A stretch of 64,000 nt of DNA from Stercorarius parasiticus. Its lineage: Eukaryota > Chordata > Aves > Charadriiformes > Stercorariidae. Position numbers and translations under genes: made by a program. Location: positions 1 through 64,000 of the forward strand of contig VWZL01002583.1 in the NCBI GenBank assembly GCA_013396915.1. Reading direction: 5' to 3'. Positions 23,214 through 36,480 of the stretch are shown here, piece by piece; the stretch's first letter is position 1, and each line of letters begins with the position of its first letter. The notes beneath the pieces are model-generated. The model saw only the letters and a program-made list of their open reading frames with translations, made no database searches and had not been told where the DNA came from.

Positions 23214-24660
23214 TCTGAAGAGAGAAATGGATGCATGAAGAATCTAAAACTCAAAACCACAGCTAAGAATTTTTCCATTAATTCCAAAGCCAGAGGATTA
23301 GACCCCCAAATCCCAGGATGAAGGAATTAGGTATATAATACCTAACAATTTTACTGATAATTAAATGCTCAAATAATTCCAATGATCTGAATGTAAGCTA
23401 TTTAGAAAATACCAAGACAACTCCCATTATTTCCACCAGTCATTAGATTACTACTTCCTCCAGTATTTTACATGATAGCAAAACAACTGTCTACCACATA
23501 ATAAGCAGAAGATTGATTCTGCTTGAAGTATAAAAAGGGTTATTATTATTTTATAACCACTTTGGAAAAATGCTCATAGAAATATTTATTTCAAAGGCTT
23601 CTACTGTTTTTATAATACAAACTTGTTTTTGTCTTTTCACAACCATTTTTTCCCCATGTTTTCACTGCAAAAATGTTAGACATTCTTGTTAAAAACATAA
23701 ATAAAATAAGAATATTTTCAATAATGTTAAAGTACATCAATTGTTTTCCAAGATGCAAAATTTATCACTTTGTCGATAAAGCTTCTAGCGCACAAACTAC
23801 GGAGGAGTAATACTCTCATAGTTACCATCTCATATCTGAAATGCTACAATGGACAAGGTGACTATTTTTGTTCTGTTTCAGTGCAGAGAAAAGCTTTAGC
23901 ATAAAGAACTACGAGGATTTTAGTCAGTGGTAATGTAAACTAAGGTCACTCACAGAGAGACTTACAGTGTCTTCCCATAGAATATTGTACATTGAAAGGA
24001 CGGTGATGAAACAGGTGAAAGAAGGTCTTAAACTGCAACTAGATAAGGGAAACCATATTTGTTTGCTTCTAAAGTTCTTTCACAGAAGGAAGCCTAAAAA
24101 TGCAAAAATTTTTGCCTCGTTCTTCAGTGTGTAGCAGACTACATTTAAGTTTTCTTGTGAGCTGCTTTTAAATGCAGGGCTTCAAAGGTTACCACCACAT
24201 ACATTTTCCACCTACCTACTCTTCTAACAGCTGTGATTTTTTTCCTCTGAAAACACAGAAATGGTCTTCTGAAAAACTGATGGCAGGTTGGGTATCTTTA
24301 CATTTTGTTTTTCAGCTAATTTGTTCACCCAAAAAAAACCCACCAAAACAAGTTTTCATGAATTCACATTAACCTTTACTTAGTTCTAGATTTGATTCAG
24401 TTCTTCAAATTATATACTTTGAATCCTCTTCTTCTTGAGGTAAATCAAGTGAATGCCCAGTGCATATTCAGGAATGGTTTCTCAATATTCTTTTTTTGTA
24501 CTTTTCTCTTTAATATACTTATTTGGAGCAGAATTTAGGTGTTCACCTCTCCAGTGAATGTTACAAAAACAATATAAAGAATCACTTTTTCTACTTCTAC
24601 TTTTTTTTCTACTTTCTACTTCTATTAGAGGCACATTAATAAAATGAATATAGTTCATAT

Positions 24661-24689
24661 TAAGTCAAATTAAGTCAAATTAAGTCAAA
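24661..24689. repeat. 10-bp tandem repeat, three copies
   Basis: The unit TAAGTCAAAT is repeated three times, with the last base changed in copy three. It follows a TCTACTT-type pyrimidine repeat by about 35 bases. Confidence 0.9.
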
Positions 24690-26366
24690 GATAGTAGTAT
24701 ACATAGGGTACTCCTGATTGTTTCCCTAAATAAGATATTTTAAAAGTAAATAAGAGGAAAAACTATATCAGAACTATCTTACAGGAAATGATGATTGTAG
24801 CATTTAAGGAAACTGGGGGAACGAGAGGAGACTAAAGCACCTCTGTCTGCAAGATTTTCTCCTATGGTATAATCTTGTGCTATTTTATCTTGAATATTCC
24901 AATCAGTTCTGATTATTTCAACCCCTATGTGTCAAGCATCAGTGGTCCAGAGTATTACAGGAGTAGCACACAGGTAAAAGCAAGAGACAAGACTGAGAAA
25001 ACACTGAGCTATTTCTTTGCTACAAGGAAAAGCATTTATTCTACCAGAAGACGCAGAAGTGCCTGTAAACAAATGTGCCCATTAAATCAGTTAGTCAGCA
25101 AGGTCCCTTTTGAAAGTGCAACATGGAAAACATCTTCTCAGGTTTTACTTAACTTTCTGTTCAAAGGGTGGATGCTGAGCCTCAGGGATCAGCTGGTGAC
25201 ATGAAAATCTATCTTCCAAATCACTCCGGTGTTTTCCAGTAATGAGTTCCCACTTCCCTATCCCTGAAAGGCATGGCAAATAAGAGTCATAGATCAAAGC
25301 AGCACGGAGCCAAGCATTACAGCTGTGGAAGCTAAAATGGCAGGGCTGCTACATGGTAATGAAAAGGGCCATCACTAAGAGTTTACTCTGGAATTCAAAA
25401 CTGTCACTTTCGATTTGAAACAAGGGATCCATTAGCTTAGTGCACTTTTTATTGTTATTGATTTGCAATCCTTTACTTTCTTTTAATTTCAAACTGTCAT
25501 TGAATGCATAACTTTTTTACTTCATAGAATAAGCCTTGATGATTTTGCTTTCAAACAATTATTCTCAAACCACATTTTCTTCCTGCATCAATTTCTCAAT
25601 GAGTTTCATTAATATAGGCTTCCATTTACCTTAATCATGTTTTTGACAGATTTGCTTTTAGCCACATCTCACCTTACCACAATAACATTTTGTCACTTCC
25701 CCTGGTTAAGCCAGTGTGGCCCTGAACAATTACTTCTTTTCCTAAAGTAGTTGGGGGGGGGAAGGGAGCTAAAGTGCATGGACACATTTATTGATACTTA
25801 ATAAAAAAAACAAACCTGCCATTCTCTCATATAACTTAAGCAAATTGCAAGGAAATCAGCTACTTGTCTGCTATCGGAGGAACTACTCAAAATAATACAA
25901 TTTAAAGTGGCAGAGGAATTCCAGAACTGGAAGTCCCAAATATCAAAACTATGCCAATAATCTGAGCCAACTGTCAGATTGAATTATATTTACACAGGAT
26001 GCTAACATACAGCTGTAGCACTGATATTTGCTTCACACCTTTGAATGGTTATTTCTTGCCTCAGCGCACTCGGTTCAGCAAAGCAATGAGTATCTCTGTC
26101 CCAATCCAGTGAAGCACTCACATGTACACCTAAATTTCAGTATAAAACCAATATAAGGAGGTTATTTGCATAAATTAAATACATCCTTACACACTTCACT
26201 GCATGAGGATCATAGTTCCACGCAAGACCGAAGCCAATGTCACTAAACTTTAATCTGAGAAATCAGTTTAGCTATGCTGGAGATAAGGACTACTTTGCAA
26301 AGTTTCATCTCTGCTTCTGAATGGAAATTTTAGGTTTCCAGATACAAGCCCTGACCATGATACAAG

Positions 26367-26427
26367 CACATTTATATACATATATATATAAAAAATTTGT
26401 ATTTGTATGTGTATATATATGCATACC
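26367..26427. repeat. TA/TG-rich simple repeat
   Basis: Imperfect alternating TA and TG steps (ACATATATATATA, GTATGTGTATATATATG) separated by a short A/T run. A simple repeat only. Confidence 0.75.
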
Positions 26428-27437
26428 AAAAAAAGACTTCACATTTTTCAACTAGTATTGCTTTTGCATCCTTTCCCTCCTGTTCCCACAGTCTTTCTTC
26501 ACTAAGTTGAGTTACTCTTCTACTTCATGGCATGGAGTGGAGAATTAGATGGTTACTTAGTGACACAAATGACACCGTTAAAATTGTATCATTTTATGAG
26601 GGAGCATGTGTTGCTTTTCACACCTTGGTCCGATCAAGTTTAAGTAATTAGATTCTAACACCTGTTGCAAATAGTTCTTTTTGAAGTTTGATCTCAGAAA
26701 CACTTTCTATTGTACATAGGAACCGTACTTGTGAATCAGTCTCACTGGTATTAAACACGGTAGAAGTTTATACCGAAGTTTATACACCTTCACTATGATC
26801 CATCATTTTAAAAAGATACCATGATTCTGTCTGAAGGTTCTTGCATTTTTGCAATATAGGAAATGATTCCATTTTTTAAAGCACTAGCAGGAGATACTGA
26901 CATCTTAGATGGAGAATGACCATTCATTAATGTTAATAATAGTAGCATATTATTAATATAGTATTAAATTATGTTTACTTTACTTTTAAATACATTTTAA
27001 AATACAGTGATACATATATCTATTTCCTTTAAAGCTAAACTAAGACACCAAAACCCAAAAGTATTTTGCGATATTGTAGCTCTTTCTGTGAAGTATCATC
27101 AGAATATGCATGCAGCACCAGCTTTTAATTCATCATTGCCAAACATCCACAGTTAACTAGAACAGTCTGGTTTTTCTTCCTAAGTTCTCTTGTACTGGGT
27201 TTCCGTAGCTGAAATTCCTGCCATAAAAGGTGGAAAATACTTCATCTGCAGCTAACTCTGTTCATCTCCAAATCCTGAACTCCATGTACTTCCAAGACAC
27301 AACTCTTTAGGTTGATAACATAGACGCTACCTGAGAGCTAAAAATGACCTTAAAGCTGCTGTTGGCCACAAAAGATCGCTACCCATTTACATAGAATTTC
27401 TGGATTCCTGGCCCTGAACAATACCTCAGATAAACTT

Positions 27438-27582
27438 CTCCATTCCTGGAAGTGTTCAAAGTTGGGTTGGACGGGGCTTTGAGCAACTTGATCTAGTGAA
27501 GATGTCCCTGCTCATTGCAGGGGGGGATGGATTAGATGACTTTTAAAGGTCCCTTCCAACCCAAACCATTCTATGATTCTAA
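27438..27582 (+). mobile_element. Short CR1 LINE 3' tail (plus strand)
   Basis: This sense-strand CR1 end reads CATTCCTGGAAGTGTTCAAA, GTTGGGTTGGACGGGGCTTT, GAGCAACTTGATCTAGTGAA and finally CCCTTCCAACCCAAACCATT with CTATGATTCT. That is the CR1 3' UTR with its terminal ATTCTATG-type repeat. Only about 145 bases remain, a strong 5' truncation typical of CR1. It is non-coding and in the same general subfamily group as the copies at 10480, 32947 and 63705. Confidence 0.93.
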
Positions 27583-30500
27583 GAAACTCATTGTAATATC
27601 ACCTTCAGACTTTAAATACTTCACTGTAGTCTTATCTTTTGCCTTGCTTAAACACTGAACTACGACATGAAAGTTTAGGTTCACTTTATAATCAAGAGAA
27701 GAGAGAGATACTTCACCGGAAAATCTCAACACGTGACTTTACAAAATCAGTTCTCCCAAAGAAATATATCATTAAATATTCCCCTGAAAAAAAGGTAATA
27801 GTTATTCTTCTAAAGACTACATGACTTTTTTTTTAAAAAAAAAAATATGTAAATATCATAGAAGCACATGTTTTTGTCAAATGTGTAACATTTCTTTGCT
27901 GTAATGTAACTCATGATTCTACGGTATATTTTTTATTTTCTAGTGGTAAACAACTTTCAGTGATTTTAAGGCTTGCGGGATGAGTGCATTATTCCAATTT
28001 CTTTAGCAGCCATGAAAAATATCTCTGTATAAACTCTAGCCAATTTTAGATCTTCAGACCATTCCAAACTATCCCCTCATTATGTTTTCTTTCTCCATGC
28101 TCTCTCTCACTTCATTATAATCTCTATTATTACATGAGGAATTACATTTGGGTATAGATATTTTAATGACAGTGAATCAAATACAGGCAGACACATAAGT
28201 TTTCTATTTATTTGTTCTATGGTAAACTAGAATAATTGAGGCAGACGATCTTTCAAGAAAATGTTCCAATTAGGAGTTAAGTGAGGACTACTGAATTTTT
28301 CCACAGAGTCTTCTCATATGATTCATTTGGTAAATTATTTTTTCTGTCTTTCATTTTCGTAATTTTCTTTAAAACTATCTAAACCCCAAACAAATGGAAT
28401 CCTAGATTAAAAACAATCACATTTTATGAACAACTGAGCCAATGAGGTGAAATGCACTATACAAAGAACTGTTTTACAAAAATATGCATATTACCCTCTG
28501 ATTTACTGAAAAGCATGTGAAGAATAATATAAAAAAAAAAAATTCTTTCTCAAAGCGCTTCCAGGTTTTCTTCAACATTGGAAATTGACTTCACCTATAT
28601 CAAAAATGATGAGATAAAGGTACAATAAAGCAAGCAAGATGCCTCAAATCCTCCCGAATTAACTTTTTTCTCTCACAAATATCAGTTTAAAACCCTAGAC
28701 ACAGAAAATGTTTGGGATCTCACTTTATCAGAAAACTGAAGGCATATCAAATGATTGAGCTCGTAAAAATCTTGGGTCTCAATACTCCAATACAGTTTAA
28801 AAAATAAGTAAATATTGACTGAGTAATTTATGTCTATGCATATTAAGGGTGCTAAGGTACCTTTTTCTTTTTTATGGCATGGATATTTTCATGCACTTCC
28901 CAGAGCATAAGACTTAGTTTTAAGAAGGTATGTGTTTACGTAAAATAGTACAGTTTGGCAATTCATTTGCATTAACTGCTTATTAAACATATCTCTGTTG
29001 ACTCTCTGTAATGGTTTCCAGTGCACACAGTTTCTTCTGAATCTCTCCTCACACTTTCTGCCCTTAATATCGCAAACACATTTCCCAGACGTACATTCTC
29101 TGCCAGGTACTAAATGATATTCAGCAAATCTATTAACTGCCTTCCAACATACTCTAGTAGATTAAAAATATTCTTTCCAAAATCTCAAATACTTGGGTGG
29201 TCTTGGGCTTACACAACAGTAAGTTCAGCATGGATTGGAGACAGAATTTTTTGCACTGGTTTTGTACTTTCTTCAGTACAAAAATAATAACGCACGACAT
29301 ACATTTATCCTTCTCTCCAGAATAACAGAGACTTGTGTATCCAAACTTTTGATCCTACAGCCAGGGGAAAACTATGAAACACCTTCAAAGACATAGGCCA
29401 GAAACTAAAATTCCTACCTCCACAAAGTACGAAGATCATTGACTCATTAGAGAGATTAATTTTATGGCACATTTTAGTTTCTGTCCCTTAGCTAAACCAC
29501 TTTATGTGCCCCAGTCTTTTCTACTACACAGATAAAAACCATAGTTCCCCAGTAGATAGCCTAAAATCAAGTTAAACTCAGACCACTTGTTTTCAAGTTG
29601 TATTTAACTTGCTACTTGCTGTTAATGCCCTGGCTACTGTGCGTTTCACTTTATTTAGACTTGATCCTGTGAAGAAGTTGACATCAGGTGCTCAAGAAGA
29701 TATGTACAGGACAGATTTTTTTAAAAAGCATATCAATAATTGACAAGCCTGCTTTCCACAAAAATTTTACAGATTCCTAAATGCCACCTTGGGTACCTAA
29801 ACAGCTTTTATAGTATATCTAAAGTCAACTGCACTATATTCCTTTTTGGTTCCATGTGCTTAAGTGTGCCTTTGTGGAGTGTATTTGATGATCACTAATC
29901 TAATTTCCACAGCTGCAATTAGTTGTCCTCCAAACTTACTTTAAGATTCATCCATACAATCTTATTTGAATTCACTGGAATAGGTCATTCCAAATTTTCA
30001 AAAAGCTTGTTTGTGGGGAAAAAGGGTATAAAACAAGAACTACGCTTAATGGGCATATGTAGACAGTGAACTCTAGACACCACTGAAAAATATTCTTTTC
30101 ATCATTCAGGAAATGTCCAGTGCAAGCATATTGTTTGATGCAGAGAGGGATAACACAGAATTAATACAGACATGCAAAACAACCATTTTGACAATTGCTT
30201 ATGTTTTCTTGTTCATTACTGAAATGAAGAATTTCAGCACCAGCAAAAAACCAAGCAGCTTACGCTTCCTTTGCCTTCCCTTTCTGGTGATAATTCTAGC
30301 ACAGGAAGGGAATTTTCTCTTCATGCCACCCTAACACTTGTGCTGACGAACAAAGAGAAAGAAGCAATCACTGTCTTTAAGTCAAATTTACAGCTTTCAT
30401 GCCCACTTTACAAACAAATACTAGTTCAACCTGAATTTACCACTTTAGAAAAGACAGTGAATGCTAGATCTAGGAGTGGTACTGGTTCAATATATTCAGC

Positions 30501-32946
30501 TTATTTTCTCACATGTGTTTTTGATTACCTCAGTACTATACAAATTTGTTCCTTAGGTACTGGATCTGACAAAGAAAAGAGTTATATTTAAAAGCAGCAT
30601 TGTCATTGAGAAGGATTCTTAGCAGCTATTAGGGCCTACTCTTAAGTGCTTTATACATAAAAGAAGCCGGAATGTATTTTAGGATCAGAAACCTCTGCTG
30701 TATATCTAATTATTGCACCTTGCTTGGTCCAGATTGTCTTTAAAAATGTATTTTCTACAACTACTGCCAAAGCATTTTTAACTAAACCAAAGTATTAGGC
30801 TTTGTCTACGTTCTTTCATACATATATCCTGCAAATTAATTTGTTTCAGATTCAGGAAGCTGTTTAGAAGTCTCCTTAATTTTTCTACTTTAAAATATAC
30901 ACAGAATGTGTATCTATTTCTCTCATGACACAGTGTACAATTAAATTATAAGTAAAATTATGAGACCTTAATGTTTAACCAAGAGTCATGCTTTCACTTC
31001 AACCTCTGCACTAGTTCTTTCAGCCTTCCAGGTACATTTGTCACCATTTTATGACATGGATACTTTATTTCAAACATCTAGAGAAGTATGCTGGATATAT
31101 GAACATACATGAGTACTAATTGGTTTTAGGTAAAAATATTCATATAAATCTCTGTTTAGTGATAACCAAAGGTTTCATTTAAAAAATAAGCTTGATTTTA
31201 GGAGAAGTTTTTCATGTTTAAAATATTGTTAAAAATAATACAAAAATAGGCAGTCATATGACTTTTAAAACAAAATTAATTTCTTATCTTTGACTAGAAA
31301 CTATTTCAAAGTATATTTAGTAATTGTTAATAACTTATTAAATTTATTATTCAAAATCAGTCATGTTGTGTAAAACATTATATTTAGAGTAATTATTGGG
31401 GAAATACAGCACATCATGCAAGGGAAAAAGGTGGGATACCCATAGAAAAACACTTTAAGAGGTAGAAGGCTAAATTGTATTATTTCATCTGCCAACTGAA
31501 CTCTCTAAATACGATTTTCTGGGAGGATGATAGATATGTCATCAGCAGAACCATTACTTCTTGCTCTGCTTCCAGTCTGCATGCAATTTAGGCACTTGTT
31601 TCAAAAATTCCACTGCTTTTATAGAAAAAAAGTCTGAAATTAAGCATTTCTCATTAGTTCATTCAACCTGACGTGACAAATGAAAAATTTTCATGTTGGG
31701 AAAACCTAAAACTATTTAATTATGTTATTTTTCAGCTTGGCTACTGAACAAAGAATTAAATTACATGAATAAGTTATCTGTATAGATCGACAAGCTAGTA
31801 AGTCAAAATGTGACCAAATGTAAAGCATTTTTCAATTGCGTGCAGTGAATCTGTGCCAACAGTTGAATAACATACCATAAAATAGTATTGCATAGAAGAG
31901 AGAGTTTAGTGGGGGTCATTCCACTTGAGCATTCTTTACCAGGATTTTATTTTTCAAGATAAAGAGCTAGCTACTTGAAAATAAGTAATCAAATTTGATA
32001 ATAAGTAATCAAAATGAAGAAACAGACCACTTGCCGCTAGATAGCAAAAAAAGCAGGTTTATATTCTATCATGGTTTCCCCTTTAGGATCTCAAAAGCTT
32101 ACAAGTGTTGTATTTGGTAGAAAAGCCACTCCACTGCAAATTTTGACTAATAAACTAATAGACTAACAAGTTGAACCTTTGTTGCACTTGCTGCCTTTTG
32201 AAAGCAATCCCTTGAGAATAAGAACTGAAAAAATAAAATGACATTTTTTGTTGATTCTAGTCTAGTTTATCAGTCTTTGAAGTATTGTATCTCTAACACA
32301 GGCAAAGGAAGAAGTCAACAAACATCATGATTGTGAAAATATCGTTCTGTACGCAAATTTGATATACAATAGTGCTGCATATGGACAGCTTGAAAAAGAC
32401 TGCGAGGATACCTCAGAGAAAATATTTTTTCTCTGTTCATCTCAATGGAGCTGTTCACATTAACAACCCTCTCTAGAACTCAACAGTCAGTTTTAACAAA
32501 TATGATGTGAAAGTCACAAGTCTTCACACTTCACTGATACTAAGAATAAGAACCTTGCAGAATTTCACAGAAGCTCATTTGCACTTAAAGCATTGCATTA
32601 CCTGCAACTTCAAATGGTGAGGGTTGCAAAGGCAGCTTTACTTGAGTTAAATAAATTTTCTATAGGAAAGTACTGAGAGAACATAACTGAGTTCAGTTCT
32701 ATTTCAGTAGCTGCCTCAGAATACTTCTGAGAGCAATGCTGCTGAAGATTAACTATCTTAAGAAACCTGCCTTGTCTGGCTTACAAAAAGACACTACATC
32801 CACACAGAATCTGGCATACCGTCTAAACTTCTGTATTTTTCTGATGTGACAAGGGTATTGATTGGCATCATCAGTCTTTCCAATGTGATTTTCTCTTAAT
32901 TGTTTTTGCCCACTCAGAGCCCCTAAAACATTCAATCCAATGTCAA
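27583..32946. other. Unique AT-rich sequence, no gene seen
   Basis: Nothing coding was recognised. It has a T9/A11 run at 27826-27845 and an octamer-type ATTTGCAT at 28975-28982. A duplicated AATAAGTAATCAAA pair lies at about 31980-32014. Overlapping frames of 73 and 106 codons at 30113-30591 have no identifiable motif. Confidence 0.55.
31980..32014. repeat. Short direct duplication
   Basis: ATAAGTAATCAAA occurs twice, about 21 bases apart, with TTTGATA between the copies. It is probably a local duplication. Confidence 0.7.
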
Positions 32947-33093
32947 TCATAGAATCACAGAATGGTTTGAGTTGGAAGGGACCTTAAAGATCATCTAGTT
33001 TCAAACCCCCTTCTGTGGGGAGGCACACCTTCCACTAGACCAGATTAATCAAAGCCCCATGCAGCCCGTCCCTGACCACTTCCGCGGATGTCA
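32947..33093 (-). mobile_element. Short CR1 LINE 3' tail (minus strand)
   Basis: The plus strand reads TCATAGAATCACAGAATGG, then GTTGGAAGGGACCTTAAAGA and CACTAGACCAG with AAGCCCCATGCAGCC, the antisense CR1 3' UTR. The match ends near 33090 at CCGCGGATG, so about 145 bases survive. ATGTCA lies at 32940-32945 just before the element and again at 33088-33093 at its end, a possible short target-site duplication, though 6 bases can recur by chance. No ORF2 sequence is retained. Confidence 0.93.
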
Positions 33094-36000
33094 GCAAAAA
33101 ATGAAATACAAGTGTCATTATAGTTTATAAAATTGTTGTCAAATCAGGCCAAAACATATATTTTAGTTCTTTACAATTGAACACATCGGTCTTCTTTATT
33201 AGCAGATGTTCAATAAGTCAAATGGAAAACTTTTGTTTTTCTACTTGGAATGACTATTGATTTCTACATTTGATAACCAAGTAAAAAATAAGATGAAGTC
33301 ATTACAAAACGTCAAAAGTATATAAAAGTCTCTCAATTGATTGAGTTAACCAAGGTTTGTGCAGTGTTTTTTGTGAACAGGATTGTGACGAAGTAGTTGA
33401 CGAATGTTCAGAATATGGTCCTCCAAAGAACAGAGCAGAAGAAATAAGAAGTCAGCCAAACCAAAAAGGAACTTCTGAAGCTGGTCTAAATGCTACACAA
33501 AGACAGTCTTATTCCTTTACAATTATGTAAATCTGTGTCTTTACCAAACTGCAGAAATTGTGTTCCCCATTTCATACTTCGTGAAAACAAAACTCATCCC
33601 TTTTTCTTAGTTTGTTAGTTTTCACTTTAACTCAGCTCAAATTGCTGTGTTTTTTAAAGTTAACTAACAGCTAATCAAGGGGATTTTAAGAAGTGATTTA
33701 TCAGGAAAATCAAGCAGGACCCCAGCTCCTACATGCTCTTTAAATTCCTGAACTTTTAAAAGATAAAGTGGGTATGTTTTCACATAAGCTATTCAGGCCT
33801 GTTTGAAAGTCTAAGAAGAAGAAACATATTCTGAAGAAACAACTAAACAAGGAAAGCTCTCTGACAGCATAATTGGGGAGCATACCTGAAGATTTCTAAA
33901 AGACTGTGTGACTATTCTTTTTGGAAGTGAAATACTTGATTGCACATAAAAATAAGGCAGGGAAAAAACTCAAAGTATCATCTAGTCTATGTTCACAAGG
34001 TATATTTATTCTTAAAACATTCCTGATTGGTATTGTTTAACATGCCCTTAACCTCCAGGAAGTGTGGGACCTTAGATCAACAACATTTTCAGATCAACCT
34101 AGGTTTTAGACCTGTACCTCTTACTTTGTTTAAAACTTTTAAAAGATAGCAGTGTGTTTGAGATTCTGATGTTAGGAAGAGAATATGAGAATTAAAATAC
34201 TTCTCTAATAAATGTGTGTCTTCTTGTAGGAAATTTAATCTTTTTTTCACATTCCCCTCTCCTCAAATATTTCCTTACTACTAGCACATAGGACAGAAGT
34301 GACACTGTTTATTCCTATCAACAGACTAGAAATTTGAGCATGCAAAACTTCAGTTGTTCAGGGAAGTGTCATGATCAAACCCAAAGCCACCCAGGGCAGG
34401 GGTTTCAAGTATCATCCTCCTGGATTTAAGATTATGAATTTACCTATGGGGATACTGGAGTTTTCCTTAATTTTGATCTCCCATACATCTCTGAGCAGGA
34501 GGCCTATTGAGATCTGCCAAACCAGGGAGGCAGTCAGTTGTCCTAGCTGACACAATCAGAGCAGTGTGTGCAGATGGCACAGAATATGCTGCAATGAACC
34601 ATTAACATACGCTTATGTCTAGGCAATACAGATATTTTACTTTTCCTGTTCCTATGCTGTTCTCTTGAAATTGAGATTTTAATGTTCAATTAGTATATTT
34701 AGTAAGTAGTACAAAATACTCAGGTATTCAAAGAAAACATAGGGAAAAAAGTCTGCAAAGTTTACGGAAGTTTATTTTCTTCCAGTATACCTGTTGGTTT
34801 TCTGCCATAGAATTAAAAGTCAACTTTTCCGGAAAGTAAAGAAAAAAATATCATCCTCTGGGCTTTTTGATTGACAGAGGAAAGCTTAGAAATATACAGC
34901 CTCTTAGCTCACTGATGCTAACATTGAAGTTATCATCTCTGAAACACCATCAGCAGAAAGAGTAAGAGATCACACACTTAACAAATAAATACAGTACTAT
35001 ATCCTGGGTTTTTGCGATGGGTGTGTACTTCTCTGGTTTTATCTCTGTGGACTTCTGTGTGGATAGCTGGAAGGAAAGTCAAGACACCCTGATATAGTGT
35101 TAGGTTGTAAAGTAAAACAGAACAGCAGTACAGAGAGGAAACATTCAGTTGTTTTCAGGAGTTCTGGAGCCTCTGAGCCCGGCCACCTTAAGAAACTGAT
35201 TCATGCCATTATTGATGTGCTGTCACTTTATTCAAGTTTTATTAGAAAAGTGCTTTAAGACTGCTTGCTTGAAATTCACACTTGCACGGAAAGACTCACA
35301 CGTGCTATCTAATATAGGGTTTGTCTTTCATTCAAATGATTATTAATTAGATATAAAGACCAAATTCACTAATCCGCTTGTACAAAGCAGGCTGTTCAAA
35401 AAAAGCACAAGTCTTGTGTCATTAGTAATGCTGACAGCTCCTATTGTTTCAGCACACATTTTGTTATGCTGGGTTTATCTTTAAAGCACTACTCCAAGAA
35501 TGAATTTATTTTGCAAAATCTTAATTTTCACACTTTTTTTTCAGTAACCAGATTCTAATGCTAAATTTACAGAAAGGAGGAAAAAACTAAACAAACAAAA
35601 AAAACCCCAAAAACTCAAACTTGAAAATAATATCCAACTACTTAGAGATTCAGAAACCAATGGAAGAGAGGTTTTTAGGATCTGATTCAGGGTTTTAAAT
35701 GCTTCAAATGGTGGGAATGTTCAATTGTGTTAAACCAGTTGAGCACAGATTGTCACCAGCTTCTGTATACTCAAATAAAATCTAAAAAATAGAATATTAT
35801 CTTATGTCAGGAACAAGTTCTTCATTAAAACAGTTTAATAAGGCTTTTTGTGACATGTTTAATTACTGAAATATTTTGCCATTATATCCCTAGAATCAAC
35901 AGTGTTTTTTGCATAAATTCTCCGAAAGAACATAGTTTATCATAGCTTAGTTTTTAGCAGTGATTTAGTTCTTATTACCCTGAATAAGCTTCATTAAAAT

Positions 36001-36384
36001 AATTGACTTAGCTGGAACCACTCACAGTAGTTAATGTTTGCAGCATTGCAAGAATTAGCTGTACTGAAAGAGTTGAGAACAACACAATTATTTCTGCCTA
36101 TAGTGAATAAACCTAGCAAGCTATTCGATTTATGATGCATCAATCCAATAAATTAGCTGAAAAGATATAACTGGCATAGTTATGACAGTGCATACACATC
36201 AAGAATATCAAGATTTATTTTTTCTGAGCTTTACTAAGAAAGTACTAAGTGTATTGGTAACTCTTCCATTTTCTTATCTAAAAAATACATCAACTAAACA
36301 GATACAATTCTACCTAGAGCCACTACTTACCAGGAAGAAGAGTGGTCTTCTGCTTACGATCCTGTTGGGAACTCCTTCACATTT
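33094..36384. other. Unique sequence, no gene seen
   Basis: No exon or clear transposon. An A-rich/AAAC low-complexity patch lies at about 35579-35615. Slightly GC-richer patches near 34350-34600 and 35000-35180 were checked for CR1 and LTR motifs without a match. Confidence 0.5.
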
Positions 36385-36480
36385 GTACTCTATTTCAGAC
36401 TATTTATGCAACCTTAGGCAAGTGGCTTCATTACATCCAGCCTCAGCTTCCTGAAATCCCATCTGTGTGAATAATATAAT
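36385..36480 (+). mobile_element. MIR-like SINE fragment
   Basis: The order TTTATGCAACCTTAGGCAAG, TGGCTTCATTACATCC, AGCCTCAGCTTCCTG and CCCATCTGTGTGAATAATA matches the sense core of MIR (ACCTTGGGCAAGTCACTT, CCTCAGTTTCC, CATCTGTAAAATGGG with ATAATA). Only about 95 bases are recognisable and divergence is high. A 90-codon frame through it is an artefact. Confidence 0.6.

Larger units (their letters stand above)
23214..27437. other. Unique sequence, no gene seen
   Basis: No exon recognised. Local features are a TCTACTT-type pyrimidine repeat (about 24589-24626), a three-copy 10-bp tandem repeat (24661-24689), a G9 run at 25753-25761 and a TA/TG low-complexity stretch at 26367-26427. A 109-codon frame at 24875-25204 has no recognisable domain. 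Confidence 0.55.

Noticed and set aside
27826..27845. T9A11 block as a terminator or palindrome of interest
   Set aside because: A simple homopolymer junction, common in AT-rich vertebrate DNA.
29487..29545. Possible fourth MIR fragment
   Set aside because: Only a loose similarity around TTATGTGCCCCAGT; too weak to support.
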